A DNA stretch of 64,000 nt, taken from NCBI GenBank assembly GCA_963791945.1, contig CAWBUD010000002.1:620001-684000 (forward strand), written 5' to 3'. The notes under the pieces were generated by a model. The model ran no database searches, was not told where the DNA came from, and saw nothing but the letters and a program-made list of their open reading frames with translations. Source of the DNA: PALSA-1003 sp963791945. GTDB lineage: Bacteria > Pseudomonadota > Gammaproteobacteria > Burkholderiales > Casimicrobiaceae. Of this stretch, positions 43,619 to 52,572 are shown one piece after another (position 1 is the first letter of the stretch; each line of letters opens with the position of its first letter). The translations under genes were made by a program, and so were the position numbers.

Positions 43619-44437
43619 ATGGGGGCAGGAACGACCGCCGTTGGTACATGGGCCAGGCGTACCCGCATGCGCCGTTCCATGGCGGTACCCGCTGCGCTCG
43701 TGCTGTCGTTCGTCGCGGTTACGGCGCTGGCCGACGACACCGTAGCGACGATCGAGCGCGTCAAGAAGTCGATCGTCGCGCTGGGAACGTACGAAAGGAC
43801 GCGCTCGCCGGCGTTTCAATTTCGAGCCACGGGGTTCGCCGTGGGAGACGGCTCGCTGATCGCGACGAACGCGCACGCGCTGCCGCTCACGGTCGACAGC
43901 GAGCATCGTGAAACGCTCGCGATCGCCATTCCCGGCGCCGGCCGCGAACCGCAGATCCGCGAAGCGCGGCAGGTCGCCGTCGATCCCGACACCGACCTCG
44001 CATTGCTGCGGATCGGCGGACAGCCGCTGCCGCCGCTGCGGCTGGGCGACTTCGCCAGGGTGAGGGAAGGACAAAGCGTCCTCATGACCGGCTTTCCCAT
44101 CGGCGGGGTGCTGGGGATCTTTCCGGCAACGCATCGCGGCATGATTTCGGCGATCACCCCGATCGCAATCCCGCCACCTACCGCGGCGAAACTCGATCCG
44201 AAGGTGTTCCGGCGCTTGACGACGGGCGCCTTCCCGGTGTTCCAACTGGATGCGACCGCGTATCCGGGCAACAGCGGCAGCCCGATCTACGACCCGGAAA
44301 CCGGCGAAGTCTTCGGCATCGTCAACATGGTGTTCGTCAAGGGGACCAAGGAAACGGCGCTGACGCAGCCGAGCGGCATCACGTACGCGATACCGGTCAA
44401 CCACCTGCAGGCGCTTCTCGAGAAGCCCCATGGCTGA
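43619..44437 (+). CDS. Trypsin-like serine protease, exported
   Basis: S1-family (HtrA/DegP-like fold without PDZ) protease of 272 residues. A signal peptide is seen (basic residues then AVPAALVLSFVAVTALA). The catalytic triad is complete: His in LIATNAHAL, Asp in VDPDTDLALL, Ser in YPGNSGSPIYD. No PDZ domain follows. Start: ATG at 43619 has a fair AGGA site; ATG at 43667 would give a shorter, more classical signal peptide. It overlaps the next gene by eight bases. Part of a three-gene envelope set lodged between sugar-nucleotide and export genes; substrate unknown. Confidence 0.88.
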   Translation: MGAGTTAVGTWARRTRMRRSMAVPAALVLSFVAVTALADDTVATIERVKKSIVALGTYERTRSPAFQFRATGFAVGDGSLIATNAHALPLTVDSEHRETLAIAIPGAGREPQIREARQVAVDPDTDLALLRIGGQPLPPLRLGDFARVREGQSVLMTGFPIGGVLGIFPATHRGMISAITPIAIPPPTAAKLDPKVFRRLTTGAFPVFQLDATAYPGNSGSPIYDPETGEVFGIVNMVFVKGTKETALTQPSGITYAIPVNHLQALLEKPHG

Positions 44438-45308
44438 CCCGACCTTCTGGAAGTCCGTGTTCAAGGCTGTCGTGCTGCCACCGACGGGTCCGCTGTTGCT
44501 CGCCATCGCCGGTCTGTTGCTGCTGAAGCGGAGCTGGCGCTGGGGCCGAGTCCTCGCCTGGGCGGGGGTCCTCCTGCTCGTCGCGCTGTCCACTCCGATC
44601 GTTGCCTTCACAATGCTGAGCCTCCTCGACCGGTCACCCGCGCTCGATCTCCAGAGCGCACGCAGCGCTCAGGCGATCGTGATTCTGGGCGGAGGGGTTC
44701 GCCGCGATGCCGCCGAATACGGCGGCGATACGCTCGGACACCTGACGCTGGAGCGCGTGCGTTACGGTGCCGAGGTCGCACGCGCGACCAAACTGCCGGT
44801 ACTGGTGACCGGCGGCTCCGTCTTCGGTGGCGAGCCGGAGGCGAAGCTGATGCGTGCCGCCCTCGAGCACGAGTTCGGCATTCCTGTCCGCTGGGCGGAG
44901 ACCGAGTCGCGCAACACGCACGAGAACGCCGTGCGCTCGGCGCGGATCCTGGCCGCCGCGCATGTCGGTCGCATCGTGCTTGTCGCGCACAGTTTCGACA
45001 TGCCGCGAGCGAGGGCCGAATTTGCGGCGCAGGGCATCGACGCGCTTCCCGCGCCGACCGGCATTCCGAGCAGGCAGTTCTACACGGCTCTTGATGTCCT
45101 GCCGAGTCTGTCGGCACTGCAGGGCAGCTATTACGCCCTCTACGAGATTCTCGCCAATGCGGCGCGATGGATCATGTCGAACGTCGGCACAGCGAAAGAC
45201 TCCGAGCGGCGCTCGTCTTCGGCGGCCGCAGGCAAGGGCCCCGCAGCGAAGACCGCTGCGAATCTCGTAAACCATCTTTTTTGGCCACAAGCTGTCGTCT
45301 ACCGCTGA
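44430..45308 (+). CDS. YdcF family protein (DUF218, ElyC/SanA-like)
   Basis: Inner-membrane protein of 292 residues with two N-terminal hydrophobic segments (about 16-34 and 38-62), then a DUF218 domain: IVILGGGVRRDAAEYGG, LVTGGSVFGGEPEA, ESRNTHENA and VAHSFDMPRARAEF. In E. coli the relative ElyC affects peptidoglycan/undecaprenyl-phosphate lipid carrier use, which would suit an EPS locus that consumes that carrier. The Ala/Lys-rich C-terminus is unusual and may be disordered. Overlaps the protease gene by eight bases. Confidence 0.88.
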   Translation: MADPTFWKSVFKAVVLPPTGPLLLAIAGLLLLKRSWRWGRVLAWAGVLLLVALSTPIVAFTMLSLLDRSPALDLQSARSAQAIVILGGGVRRDAAEYGGDTLGHLTLERVRYGAEVARATKLPVLVTGGSVFGGEPEAKLMRAALEHEFGIPVRWAETESRNTHENAVRSARILAAAHVGRIVLVAHSFDMPRARAEFAAQGIDALPAPTGIPSRQFYTALDVLPSLSALQGSYYALYEILANAARWIMSNVGTAKDSERRSSSAAAGKGPAAKTAANLVNHLFWPQAVVYR

Positions 45309-45520
45309 TTCGTGGCAATTCGTACGCTCATCGGGTCGGAGCATCGGGGCCGCGTCGACCATGGCGTTCCGAGTCGATTGGGCTTAGAATCAACGCGCGA
45401 TGCCGACTTCATAAAACCCCAAACTGCGAATCGGCGCGCGGCCGTTGGTCGGGGTGGTATATCGCAGTTCCGGCTGTATTTCCAGCCTTGGGACGATTCC
45501 TGCGCGGAAAGGAACTCAAC
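45309..45520 (+). other. Leader/intergenic region before the export gene
   Basis: This 212-base gap breaks the otherwise tight gene packing. It contains a poor -24/-12-like match TGGCAATTCGTACGCT (45313-45328, GG-N10-GC kept but a weak -12), a small AT-rich patch TCATAAAA near 45410, and a strong GGAAAGGA site just before the epsD ATG. A separate promoter for the export module is plausible; nothing else is recognised. Confidence 0.4.
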
Positions 45521-46168
45521 ATGCGGTCGATCATCAATCGCCAAGTCTTCGTCGGCGGTGTCGCACGGCGCGTCGTCCAGGCTGCAGCCCTCGTGACGGC
45601 TGCGATGATCATGGGCTGCCAAAGCTCGCCTTATCCGCCGGCGCCGCAGAGCGCGGAGACACCCGACTATCTCTACAAGATCGGGACGCTGGACACGGTG
45701 AGCGTCATCGTCTGGCGGAATCCCGAGCTGTCGACGAGCGTTCCGGTGCGGCCCGATGGGAGGATTACGGCACCGCTGATCGAGGATCTGCCTGCGCTCG
45801 GAAAAGATCCGACGACGCTCGCGCGCGACATCGAAAAGGCCTTGGCCAAGTACATTCGCGACCCGGTCGTGACGGTGATCGTCACGGGGTTCAATGGACC
45901 CTATCCCGAGCAGATCCGGGTCGTGGGCGAGGCCCAGAAGCCGCAGGCGCTGTCGTATCGGCAGGGCATGACGCTCCTCGACCTGATGATCGCCGTCGGC
46001 GGTTTGACCGACTTCGCGGATGGCAACGCCGCGTCCATCATGCGGACCTCCGAGGGAGGGAAGCAGTACAGCGTTCGACTGAAGGATCTCGTCAAGCGCG
46101 GCGATATCTCCGCCAACGTCGACGTCAAGCCGGGCGATATCCTGCTGATTCCACAGAGCTGGTTTTAA
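45521..46168 (+). CDS. epsD: Polysaccharide export lipoprotein (OPX/Wza-like, XrtA system)
   Basis: Outer-membrane polysaccharide export family protein, 215 residues. Signal sequence ending IMGC makes Cys33 the likely lipid anchor. The Poly_export domain (about 47-125: YKIGTLDTVSVIVWRNPELS, VRPDGRITAPLIEDL) is followed by a SLBB-type segment (IRVVGEAQKPQALSYRQGMT) and ends with VKPGDILLIPQSWF. It lacks the long C-terminal helix of E. coli Wza, as is usual for the short exosortase-associated version. Good ribosome site GGAAAGGA. Start of the export module with the Wzz-like and kinase genes. Confidence 0.93.
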   Translation: MRSIINRQVFVGGVARRVVQAAALVTAAMIMGCQSSPYPPAPQSAETPDYLYKIGTLDTVSVIVWRNPELSTSVPVRPDGRITAPLIEDLPALGKDPTTLARDIEKALAKYIRDPVVTVIVTGFNGPYPEQIRVVGEAQKPQALSYRQGMTLLDLMIAVGGLTDFADGNAASIMRTSEGGKQYSVRLKDLVKRGDISANVDVKPGDILLIPQSWF

Positions 46169-46220
46169 CGGCGGTTAGCACGCGGCTCGGACGCGTTCCG
46201 AGGTAAGAAAGGTCGCAGCG

Positions 46221-47753
46221 ATGCAAGAGTTAGTCGAGCAACTCCTCGTTCTCGCGAGAGGAATGTGGCAACGCCGCTGGATCGGGCTGGGGGTCGCCTG
46301 GCTGGTCGCGATCATCGGGGCAATCGTCGTATTCCGGCTCCCGGACAAATACGAGGCCTCCGCACGCGTCTATGTAGATACCCAGTCGTTGCTGCAGCCG
46401 CTGATGGTCGGCATGGCGGTTATGCCTGACGCCGGACACCAGGTCGCGCTTCTGAGCCGCATCCTGCTCACCCGGCCGAACCTCGAGAAGATCATCCGCA
46501 AGTCGGACCTCGATACCGCCGCGGGCAAGAATGCCACGGAGCTCATCGATGACGCGGCAAGCGCCCTGACCATCGCCCGCGCAGGCGGCGACAACGTCTA
46601 TACCATCGCGTTCAGATACACCGACGGCCGCAGGGCGCGCGACGTCGTGCAGGCCGCGCTTTCGACGTTCATCGAGCAGAGCCTCGGCCAGACGCGCGTC
46701 GGCACCGACAGCGCGCGGAAATTCCTCGATGAGCAGATCAAGGATTACGAAGGCAAGCTCCGCGAATCGGAAGCCCGCATGGAGGCATTCCGGCTGAAAT
46801 ACATGGGTCTGCTCGGCTCGAGCGGCCAGGGCTATGTCAGCCAGATGAGCACGCTGAACGAGCAGATCAAGGATACGCGCATCGAGCTTCGCGTCGCGGA
46901 GCAGACTCGCGATGGCATTCGCAAGCAGCTCGAAGACCAGCTCCAGCACCCGTCGACGAGCAAGCGTACGGCATCGATCGCCGTGCCGGAGCTCGACGGC
47001 CGCATCAACGATCTGCAGCGCCAGCTCGACGAGCTGCTGCGCAAGTACACCGATCAGCACCCGGATGTCGTCGGCACCAAGCGTATGCTGGCTCAGCTCG
47101 AGACGGAGCGCAGGGCAGAGATCGAGAGGAGGTTTGCCGAAAGAGAGCCTGGGAACCCGTTGAGCAGCGATCCGATTGCGCAGCAGCTCAAGGTTGCGCT
47201 GAACGACGCCGAAGCCAACGTCACGTCGGTCAGCGCCCGCCTCGCCGAATACGAGGCCCGCTACAACCAGCTGCGCGCCTCCGCCGAAACGCTGCCCAAG
47301 GTCGACATGGAGCTCACGCAGCTCAACCGCGACTACACCATCCAGAAGCGCCAGTACGAGAGCCTGGTCACGCGGCGCGAAACTGCGAGCCTCACGGGGA
47401 AGCTCGAAGATGCGGGCGTGGCGGAGTTCCGGGTCATCGACCCTCCGCGCGTAACGCCGAACCCCGTGGCGCCGAACCGCCTGTTGCTGCTCGGAGCGGT
47501 GGTCCTGGTATCGGTCCTCGCGGGCTTCGCCACGAGCTGGCTCGTTAGCCAGGTGCGACCCACGTTCCACGACGGCCGCAATCTGCGGGATATAACGCAG
47601 CGCCCCTTGATCGGGATGATCAGCATGCTTCCAACCCACAGCCTGCGGGTGATAAGACGCCGCTCGGCGGCGCTCTTCGTGGGCGGCCTCAGCGGCCTGG
47701 TCGCGTCGTACGCCGCCGCGTTTGCTTTGCTTTTCCTGATGCGCAGCTCCTGA
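46221..47753 (+). CDS. epsC: Wzz-type chain-length determinant protein (XrtA system)
   Basis: Polysaccharide co-polymerase of 510 residues that sets polymer length and bridges periplasm and cytoplasm. Membrane segments lie at about 19-38 and 415-437, plus a further hydrophobic stretch at the C-terminus (about 478-505). The periplasmic part is long and coiled-coil rich (about 160-370), with the family motif LTQLNRDYTIQKRQYESLV. The PxxP-type region before the second segment reads IDPPRVTPNPVAPNR. Paired with the tyrosine kinase just downstream. The gene name follows usage in some EpsH loci and is not certain. Confidence 0.9.
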   Translation: MQELVEQLLVLARGMWQRRWIGLGVAWLVAIIGAIVVFRLPDKYEASARVYVDTQSLLQPLMVGMAVMPDAGHQVALLSRILLTRPNLEKIIRKSDLDTAAGKNATELIDDAASALTIARAGGDNVYTIAFRYTDGRRARDVVQAALSTFIEQSLGQTRVGTDSARKFLDEQIKDYEGKLRESEARMEAFRLKYMGLLGSSGQGYVSQMSTLNEQIKDTRIELRVAEQTRDGIRKQLEDQLQHPSTSKRTASIAVPELDGRINDLQRQLDELLRKYTDQHPDVVGTKRMLAQLETERRAEIERRFAEREPGNPLSSDPIAQQLKVALNDAEANVTSVSARLAEYEARYNQLRASAETLPKVDMELTQLNRDYTIQKRQYESLVTRRETASLTGKLEDAGVAEFRVIDPPRVTPNPVAPNRLLLLGAVVLVSVLAGFATSWLVSQVRPTFHDGRNLRDITQRPLIGMISMLPTHSLRVIRRRSAALFVGGLSGLVASYAAAFALLFLMRSS

Positions 47754-47762
47754 AGGATGCCC

Positions 47763-48767
47763 ATGGATCTCGTCGAAAAGGCGGCGCAGCGTCTCGCACA
47801 ACTCCAGAATGCGGGTGTCGAGATTCCCGTGCCGCAGATGACCGGTTCGGCGGCTGGTCAAGGATCGCTCCCCGACCCGATTCCCACGCCGGAGCGCCTC
47901 GCGCAGGCGCTGGAGCGCAGCCAGGCCGCCGAAGGCCATCCCGTGAATCCCGCACCGACGAGGTCGGCCGCGCCGTCGCCATCTGCCTATGTCCCGCACA
48001 CCGCGGCGCCCATGGGGTCGAGGAGCAAGGTCGTCCACATCGATCTCGAGGCGCTCGCGGCGGCAGGGTTCGTCACCCCGCAGGCCCAGCGATCGCAGAT
48101 CGCCGACGAGTTTCGAGTCATCAAGCGGCCGATCATCAAGAACGCGCACGAAAGAACCGGCGCGAGAGCCGAGCGCGCCAACCTGGTCATGGTCACGAGC
48201 GCGATACCGGCGGAGGGCAAGAGCTTCGTCGCACTCAACCTGGCGATGAGTATCGCTCTAGAGGTCGACAGCACGGCACTGCTGGTCGACGCGGACGTCG
48301 CCAATCCGAGTCTCATGCAGATGACACATCTGCCGCCCTCGTCGAAGGGCCTGCTCGACTTGCTCACCGACCCGCAGATGAGCCTGCACGATGTCCTTCT
48401 GAAGACCAACGTCGACAAATTGACGCTCCTGCCCGCAGGCACCGCGCATGGACGCGCAACGGAAATGCTGGCGAGTGAAACCATGGCCGATCTGGTCGAA
48501 GACATGGCATCGCGCTATGCCGACCGGATCATGGTGTTCGATTCGCCGCCGCTGCTGGCGACGACCGAAGCGCGTGCGCTCGCAGCGCATATGGGCCAGA
48601 TCGTCATGGTAGTGGAGGCCGATCGCACGACTCAGGCGCTGGTCAAGCACGCGCTGGAAACCATCGAGAGCTGTCCGGTCGTCATGATGGTGCTCAACAA
48701 GGCGCCGCGTCCCGAAGTCGGCAGCTACTACGGTCAACACTACTACTCTGCAGCCGCCACATCCTGA
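47763..48767 (+). CDS. epsG: Tyrosine autokinase (BY-kinase, XrtA system)
   Basis: Cytoplasmic bacterial tyrosine kinase that works with the chain-length protein. The 334 residues have a flexible Pro-rich N-terminal third (to about 105), then the P-loop SAIPAEGKSFVALNLA, Walker A' LLVDADVANPS and Walker B MVFDSPPLL. A C-terminal tyrosine cluster (GSYYGQHYYS) supplies autophosphorylation sites. I start at the ATG at 47763 because AAGGA lies five bases before it; the ATG at 47757 has no such site. It follows the Wzz-like gene by nine bases. Confidence 0.92.
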   Translation: MDLVEKAAQRLAQLQNAGVEIPVPQMTGSAAGQGSLPDPIPTPERLAQALERSQAAEGHPVNPAPTRSAAPSPSAYVPHTAAPMGSRSKVVHIDLEALAAAGFVTPQAQRSQIADEFRVIKRPIIKNAHERTGARAERANLVMVTSAIPAEGKSFVALNLAMSIALEVDSTALLVDADVANPSLMQMTHLPPSSKGLLDLLTDPQMSLHDVLLKTNVDKLTLLPAGTAHGRATEMLASETMADLVEDMASRYADRIMVFDSPPLLATTEARALAAHMGQIVMVVEADRTTQALVKHALETIESCPVVMMVLNKAPRPEVGSYYGQHYYSAAATS

Positions 48768-48785
48768 TTCCGGAGCGCGAATCTC

Positions 48786-50388
48786 GTGTGCGGATCTCGC
48801 CGACCGGGGTGTGCCAGCGATCACGCGCCAAGCCAGGAAACGCGTTCGGGCTGGTGGAGAGCCGCAGCAATCGGCGCGCTTGGCATCGCCATTGCCGGAT
48901 CTGCGCACGCGCAGAGATGGACCACGTCGGCGTCGGTTGGGGCTGCCGAAACCTACAACCACAACGCGGGTCCAGGTCAAACGGGCGACGAAGCGGTGAC
49001 ATCACTTTCCGCCGCGGTGGCATTTGCCAAGGAAGGCGGTCGGGTGAGAATCAACGGGGCATTGTCCGCGACCGAGGTGCTGTACGCGGGGCAGGGCCAG
49101 AGCAACAGTTTCGCGCCAGGCGCCAGCGTCTTCGGGCAGGTCGAGGCGATCGAGCACTTCTTCTTCGTCGATGCGACGGCGCACGTCTCGCAAACCTACG
49201 CTTCGCCGTTCGGCCCGCAGCCGGCCAATCTGACCACCGCGACCGCGAATCGCTACACTTCGGCGAGTTACAGTGTCAGTCCGTACATCAAGGGAGTCCT
49301 CGGCTCGAGCGTGACCTATGCGGTGCGAGACGACAACATCTGGACGACGTCGCAGAACTACGGCGACTCGTCGATCAAGCCTCCCGGGACTTACGCGAAC
49401 AACTTGAGCGCCCAGCTCAATTCGGCATACAGCGGTCCGAATGGCTGGAGCGCGGAATACACGCGCCAGTACTACGACAGCGGGGCCGCAACCGGCACGT
49501 ACATTTTGCAGCTCGCGCGCGCGATCGACTCCTTTAGGATCGATCCTCAGTTGGCCTTGTCGGCGCGCATCGGCTACGAGAAGGACCAGTTCCCGGCGGA
49601 GAGCGCGATCGGCAACACCACCGAAGGATCGTTCTATGGGGCGGGCGCACACTGGCGGCCGACGGAACGGACCGACCTCAACGGATGGTGGGAGCACCAC
49701 TACTATGGCTCGGCCTATTCCTGGACGCTCACCCACCGCCTGCCGAACGTCGCGCTGAGCGCCGCCTTCACGCGCGGGCTCAACAGCTACCCCCAGCTCG
49801 CATTGCTGGTTCCCGCCGGCGTTCCGGTGGCGCAATTCCTGGACGCGGCTTTCACGACCCGCATTCCCGACCCGGTCGAGCGGGCGCGTGCGGTGCAGCA
49901 GTTCCTGGCGCAATCGGGACTGCCGCCCACCCTGGTAAGCCCGCTCAATGTCTATGCGCCGACAGTAACCCTGCAGAACACCGCCTCGTTCTCGGCGGTG
50001 TGGGTCGGCGGGCTCAACTCCCTCGCCTTTACGCTCTACCGGTCCGAGAGCGAGTCGGTCGTGAATCAGACGGAGCTACCGGAGCAGTTCCAGTTCGGAG
50101 CCAACAATATCCAGACCGGTGCCGGTGTCGGCTACAGTCATCGACTCAGTCCGCTGACCAATTTCGTCGCGCAGGCCAGGTTATTCGACCGCGACGCCGA
50201 ACGGGGGAGACAACGTGGCCGGGAATGTCCGGAGCCGCAACTACAACGTGTCTGCCTCCTTGAATACCAGTTTCAGCCCGAAGACCAGCGGTTCGGTCGG
50301 CATCGGATATTTCCTGTTCGACACCGAAAACCTGAGCGGACATCCGTCCACGCTCAGCCTCTTCGCCAGCATCTCCCACACCTTCTAG
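48786..50388 (+). pseudogene. XrtA-associated outer-membrane beta-barrel protein, frameshifted
   Basis: Resembles the PEP-CTERM-system-associated outer-membrane protein family placed between the tyrosine kinase and the ATPase. A signal peptide (about 20-43, ending AHAQ) is followed by many alternating-residue strands (YTSASYSVSPYIKG, LNGWWEHHYYGSAYSWTL). The frame is intact to Arg465 (base 50180). Removing one T at 50181-50182 restores a continuous frame that runs through TPNGGDN, RSRNYNVSASLNTSFSP and ends SISHTF (terminal Phe as in barrels) at TAG 50386-50388, 533 residues in all. Either a real frameshift or a read/assembly error. Start GTG at 48786 is tentative. Confidence 0.8.
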
Positions 50389-50396
50389 GCCACGAC

Positions 50397-51404
50397 GTGT
50401 ACGAGAACTTTCTTCGGGCTCAGCGGCAGGCCCTTCCAGCTCAACCCCGATCCCGCTTTCTTCTACGGCAGCCGGGGACACAAGCGCGCTTTTGCCTATC
50501 TGCAGTATGGCGTGCATCAGAGCGAAGGCTTCATCATCATCACCGGCGAGGTCGGCGCCGGCAAGACGACGCTCGTGCGCAGCCTTCTCGAGCAGATCGA
50601 TCCGAACCGGATGGTGGCCGCGCAGCTCGTCACCACGCAGCTCGATGCCGAAGATCTGCTGCGTTCCGTCGCTGTCGCGTTCGGGCTCCGCATAGCGTCG
50701 GTGGACAAGGCGCAGCTCCTCGCCCAGCTGGAGGCATTCCTCACGTCGCTGGTTCCGCAGGGCAAGCGCGCGCTCCTGATCGTCGACGAGGCGCAGAATC
50801 TCACCGGCCGAGCGATCGAAGAGCTGCGGATGCTCTCGAACTTCCAGCTCGGCAATCAGGGCCTGTTGCAGAGCTTCCTCGTCGGCCAGCCGGAGTTGCG
50901 CGCGCTGATGCAGGGACCGGACCTGCAGCAGCTCCGGCAGCGCGTGATCGCCTCGTATCACCTGGGGCCGATGGATCGCGCCGAGACGCAGGCTTATGTC
51001 GAGCACCGCCTGCATCACGTCGGCTGGACCAACGATCCGTGCTTCGAAGACGGCGCGTTCGACGCGATCTACACGTTCTCCGCCGGGATTCCGCGGCGCA
51101 TCAACACGCTGTGCAATCGACTGCTGCTCGCCGCCGCGCTTTCGGAGGAGCACGTCGTCAGCGCCGCCAGCGTCGATGCCACCGCCGACGAAATGAAGCT
51201 CGAGCTGAGCGCAGGCACCAGTGGAGCAGCCGTACCGGCGACGAAGATTCAACGGCCGCAGCCTCGGCGAGAGTCGATTCGCTGATCGGACTCGAAGAGC
51301 GCGTAGTGCGCTTGGAGCGCGCCATGACGGCAACGCTCGACCTGCTCCAGCAGATGCGCCGCCCACCTCCGCCGCCGCGGCCACCCGATCCGGGCAAAGG
51401 CTGA
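50397..51404 (+). pseudogene. XrtA-associated ATPase (ExeA-like AAA), two apparent frame breaks
   Basis: AAA ATPase of the ExeA-like family found in exosortase EPS loci. A GTG at 50397 begins VYEN; after dropping one T from the TTT at 50409-50411 the frame continues FFGLSGRPFQLNPDPAFFYG, Walker A GEVGAGKTT, Walker B LLIVDEAQN, QLRQRVIASYHLGPM and GIPRRINTLCNRLLL, stopping at TGA 51283-51285. A C-terminal coil (GLEERVVRLERAMTATLDLL) expected for the family lies in another frame and ends at TGA 51402-51404, overlapping the wecB ATG. An undisturbed frame exists only from GTG 50512 to 51285, which keeps Walker A but loses the N-terminus. Confidence 0.82.
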
Positions 51405-52567
51405 TGTACGACCTCGCGTCCTCTGTCGGGCCCGTCCTGTGCGTGGTGGGAGCGCGGCCGAACTACATGAAGGTGGCGCCGCTCATCCGGGCGCTCCGAG
51501 CGGACCCGGCCGCTCCGCGCGCGACGCTCGTGCACACCGGTCAGCATTACGACGAGGCGATGAACGACCGGCTCTTCGCCGATCTGGAGCTGCCACCGCC
51601 GGACGTCAACCTCGGCGTGGGCTCGGCAAGCCATGCCCAGCAGACCGCGGAGATCATGCGGCGGTTCGAACCGATCATCGACGCGGCGCCGCCGTCCTGC
51701 GTGGTGGTGGTCGGGGACGTCAATTCCACCCTGGCGTGCAGCCTTGTCGCGGTCAAGAAGGGCATCCCGGTTGCGCACGTCGAGGCGGGATTGCGCAGCT
51801 TCGACCGTTCCATGCCCGAGGAGATCAATCGACTGCTGACCGATCAGGTTTGCGAAGCACTCTATATCACCGAGCGCTCGGCGGCCGAGAACCTGCGACG
51901 CGAAGGTATTCCGGCCGAGCGCGTGCACTTCGTCGGCAACGTCATGATCGACTCGCTCACGGCGAGTCTTCCGCACGCCGTTCCTCCAGCCGTGGTTTTC
52001 GCGGGCAACGGGATCGATCCCAGGCTCGTCGGCGAGCCGCACCGCTTCGGGCTCGTCACGTTGCACCGTCCCTCGAATGTCGACGAGCACGAAAGCCTCT
52101 CTGAATCGCTCTCCCTCCTGGGCGAAGTGAGCCGCGATCTGCCGCTGATCTGGCCGCTGCATCCACGGACGCGCGCCAACATCGAACGGTTCCGCCTGGG
52201 GAAGGCTCTCGATCCAAAGCGCCTGATCGTGCTTCCGCCGCAGGGCTATCTCGAGACGCTTGGCCTCATGAGAGATGCGACGCTGGTCATCACCGATTCG
52301 GGCGGCATCCAGGAGGAGACGACCGCGCTTGGCGTGCCGTGCCTCACGATGCGCGAAAACACCGAACGGCCCGTCACGATCGAGCAGGGGACCAATGTGC
52401 TCGTGGGGAGGAATCGGACGCTCGTCCGCCGCTGCGTCGCGGAGATCCTGGCCGGCGCGGGGAAGCGCGGACGGATACCGGAGCTGTGGGACGGACACGC
52501 ATCGGAGCGCATCGTCGCCCATCTCGTGCCCTGGCTCGCCGGTCGCGTCGAATCGGCCTACGCCTGA
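51404..52567 (+). CDS. wecB: UDP-N-acetylglucosamine 2-epimerase (non-hydrolysing)
   Basis: Converts UDP-GlcNAc to UDP-ManNAc, a donor precursor for the polymer. The 387 residues show VVGARPNYMKVAPL, HTGQHYDEAM, VVGDVNSTLACSL, HVEAGLRSFDR, PEEINRLLTDQ, VTLHRPSNVD and TDSGGIQEETTALGVPC, all typical of the family. ATG at 51404 overlaps the TGA that closes the ATPase-tail frame, which supports that tail being genuinely translated in the ancestor. Followed by the deacetylase five bases after its stop. Confidence 0.94.
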   Translation: MYDLASSVGPVLCVVGARPNYMKVAPLIRALRADPAAPRATLVHTGQHYDEAMNDRLFADLELPPPDVNLGVGSASHAQQTAEIMRRFEPIIDAAPPSCVVVVGDVNSTLACSLVAVKKGIPVAHVEAGLRSFDRSMPEEINRLLTDQVCEALYITERSAAENLRREGIPAERVHFVGNVMIDSLTASLPHAVPPAVVFAGNGIDPRLVGEPHRFGLVTLHRPSNVDEHESLSESLSLLGEVSRDLPLIWPLHPRTRANIERFRLGKALDPKRLIVLPPQGYLETLGLMRDATLVITDSGGIQEETTALGVPCLTMRENTERPVTIEQGTNVLVGRNRTLVRRCVAEILAGAGKRGRIPELWDGHASERIVAHLVPWLAGRVESAYA

Positions 52568-52572
52568 ACGCC

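Noticed and set aside
45313..45328. Second sigma-54 promoter before epsD
   Set aside because: GG-N10-GC spacing is kept, but the -12 half (ACGCT) is poor; not strong enough to list as a promoter.
48786..51404. One continuous 872-codon frame spanning the outer-membrane protein and the ATPase region as a fusion protein
   Set aside because: Only its first 465 residues and its last 40 or so look like real protein; the middle is out-of-frame sequence of the barrel C-terminus and the ATPase. Open by chance at high GC.
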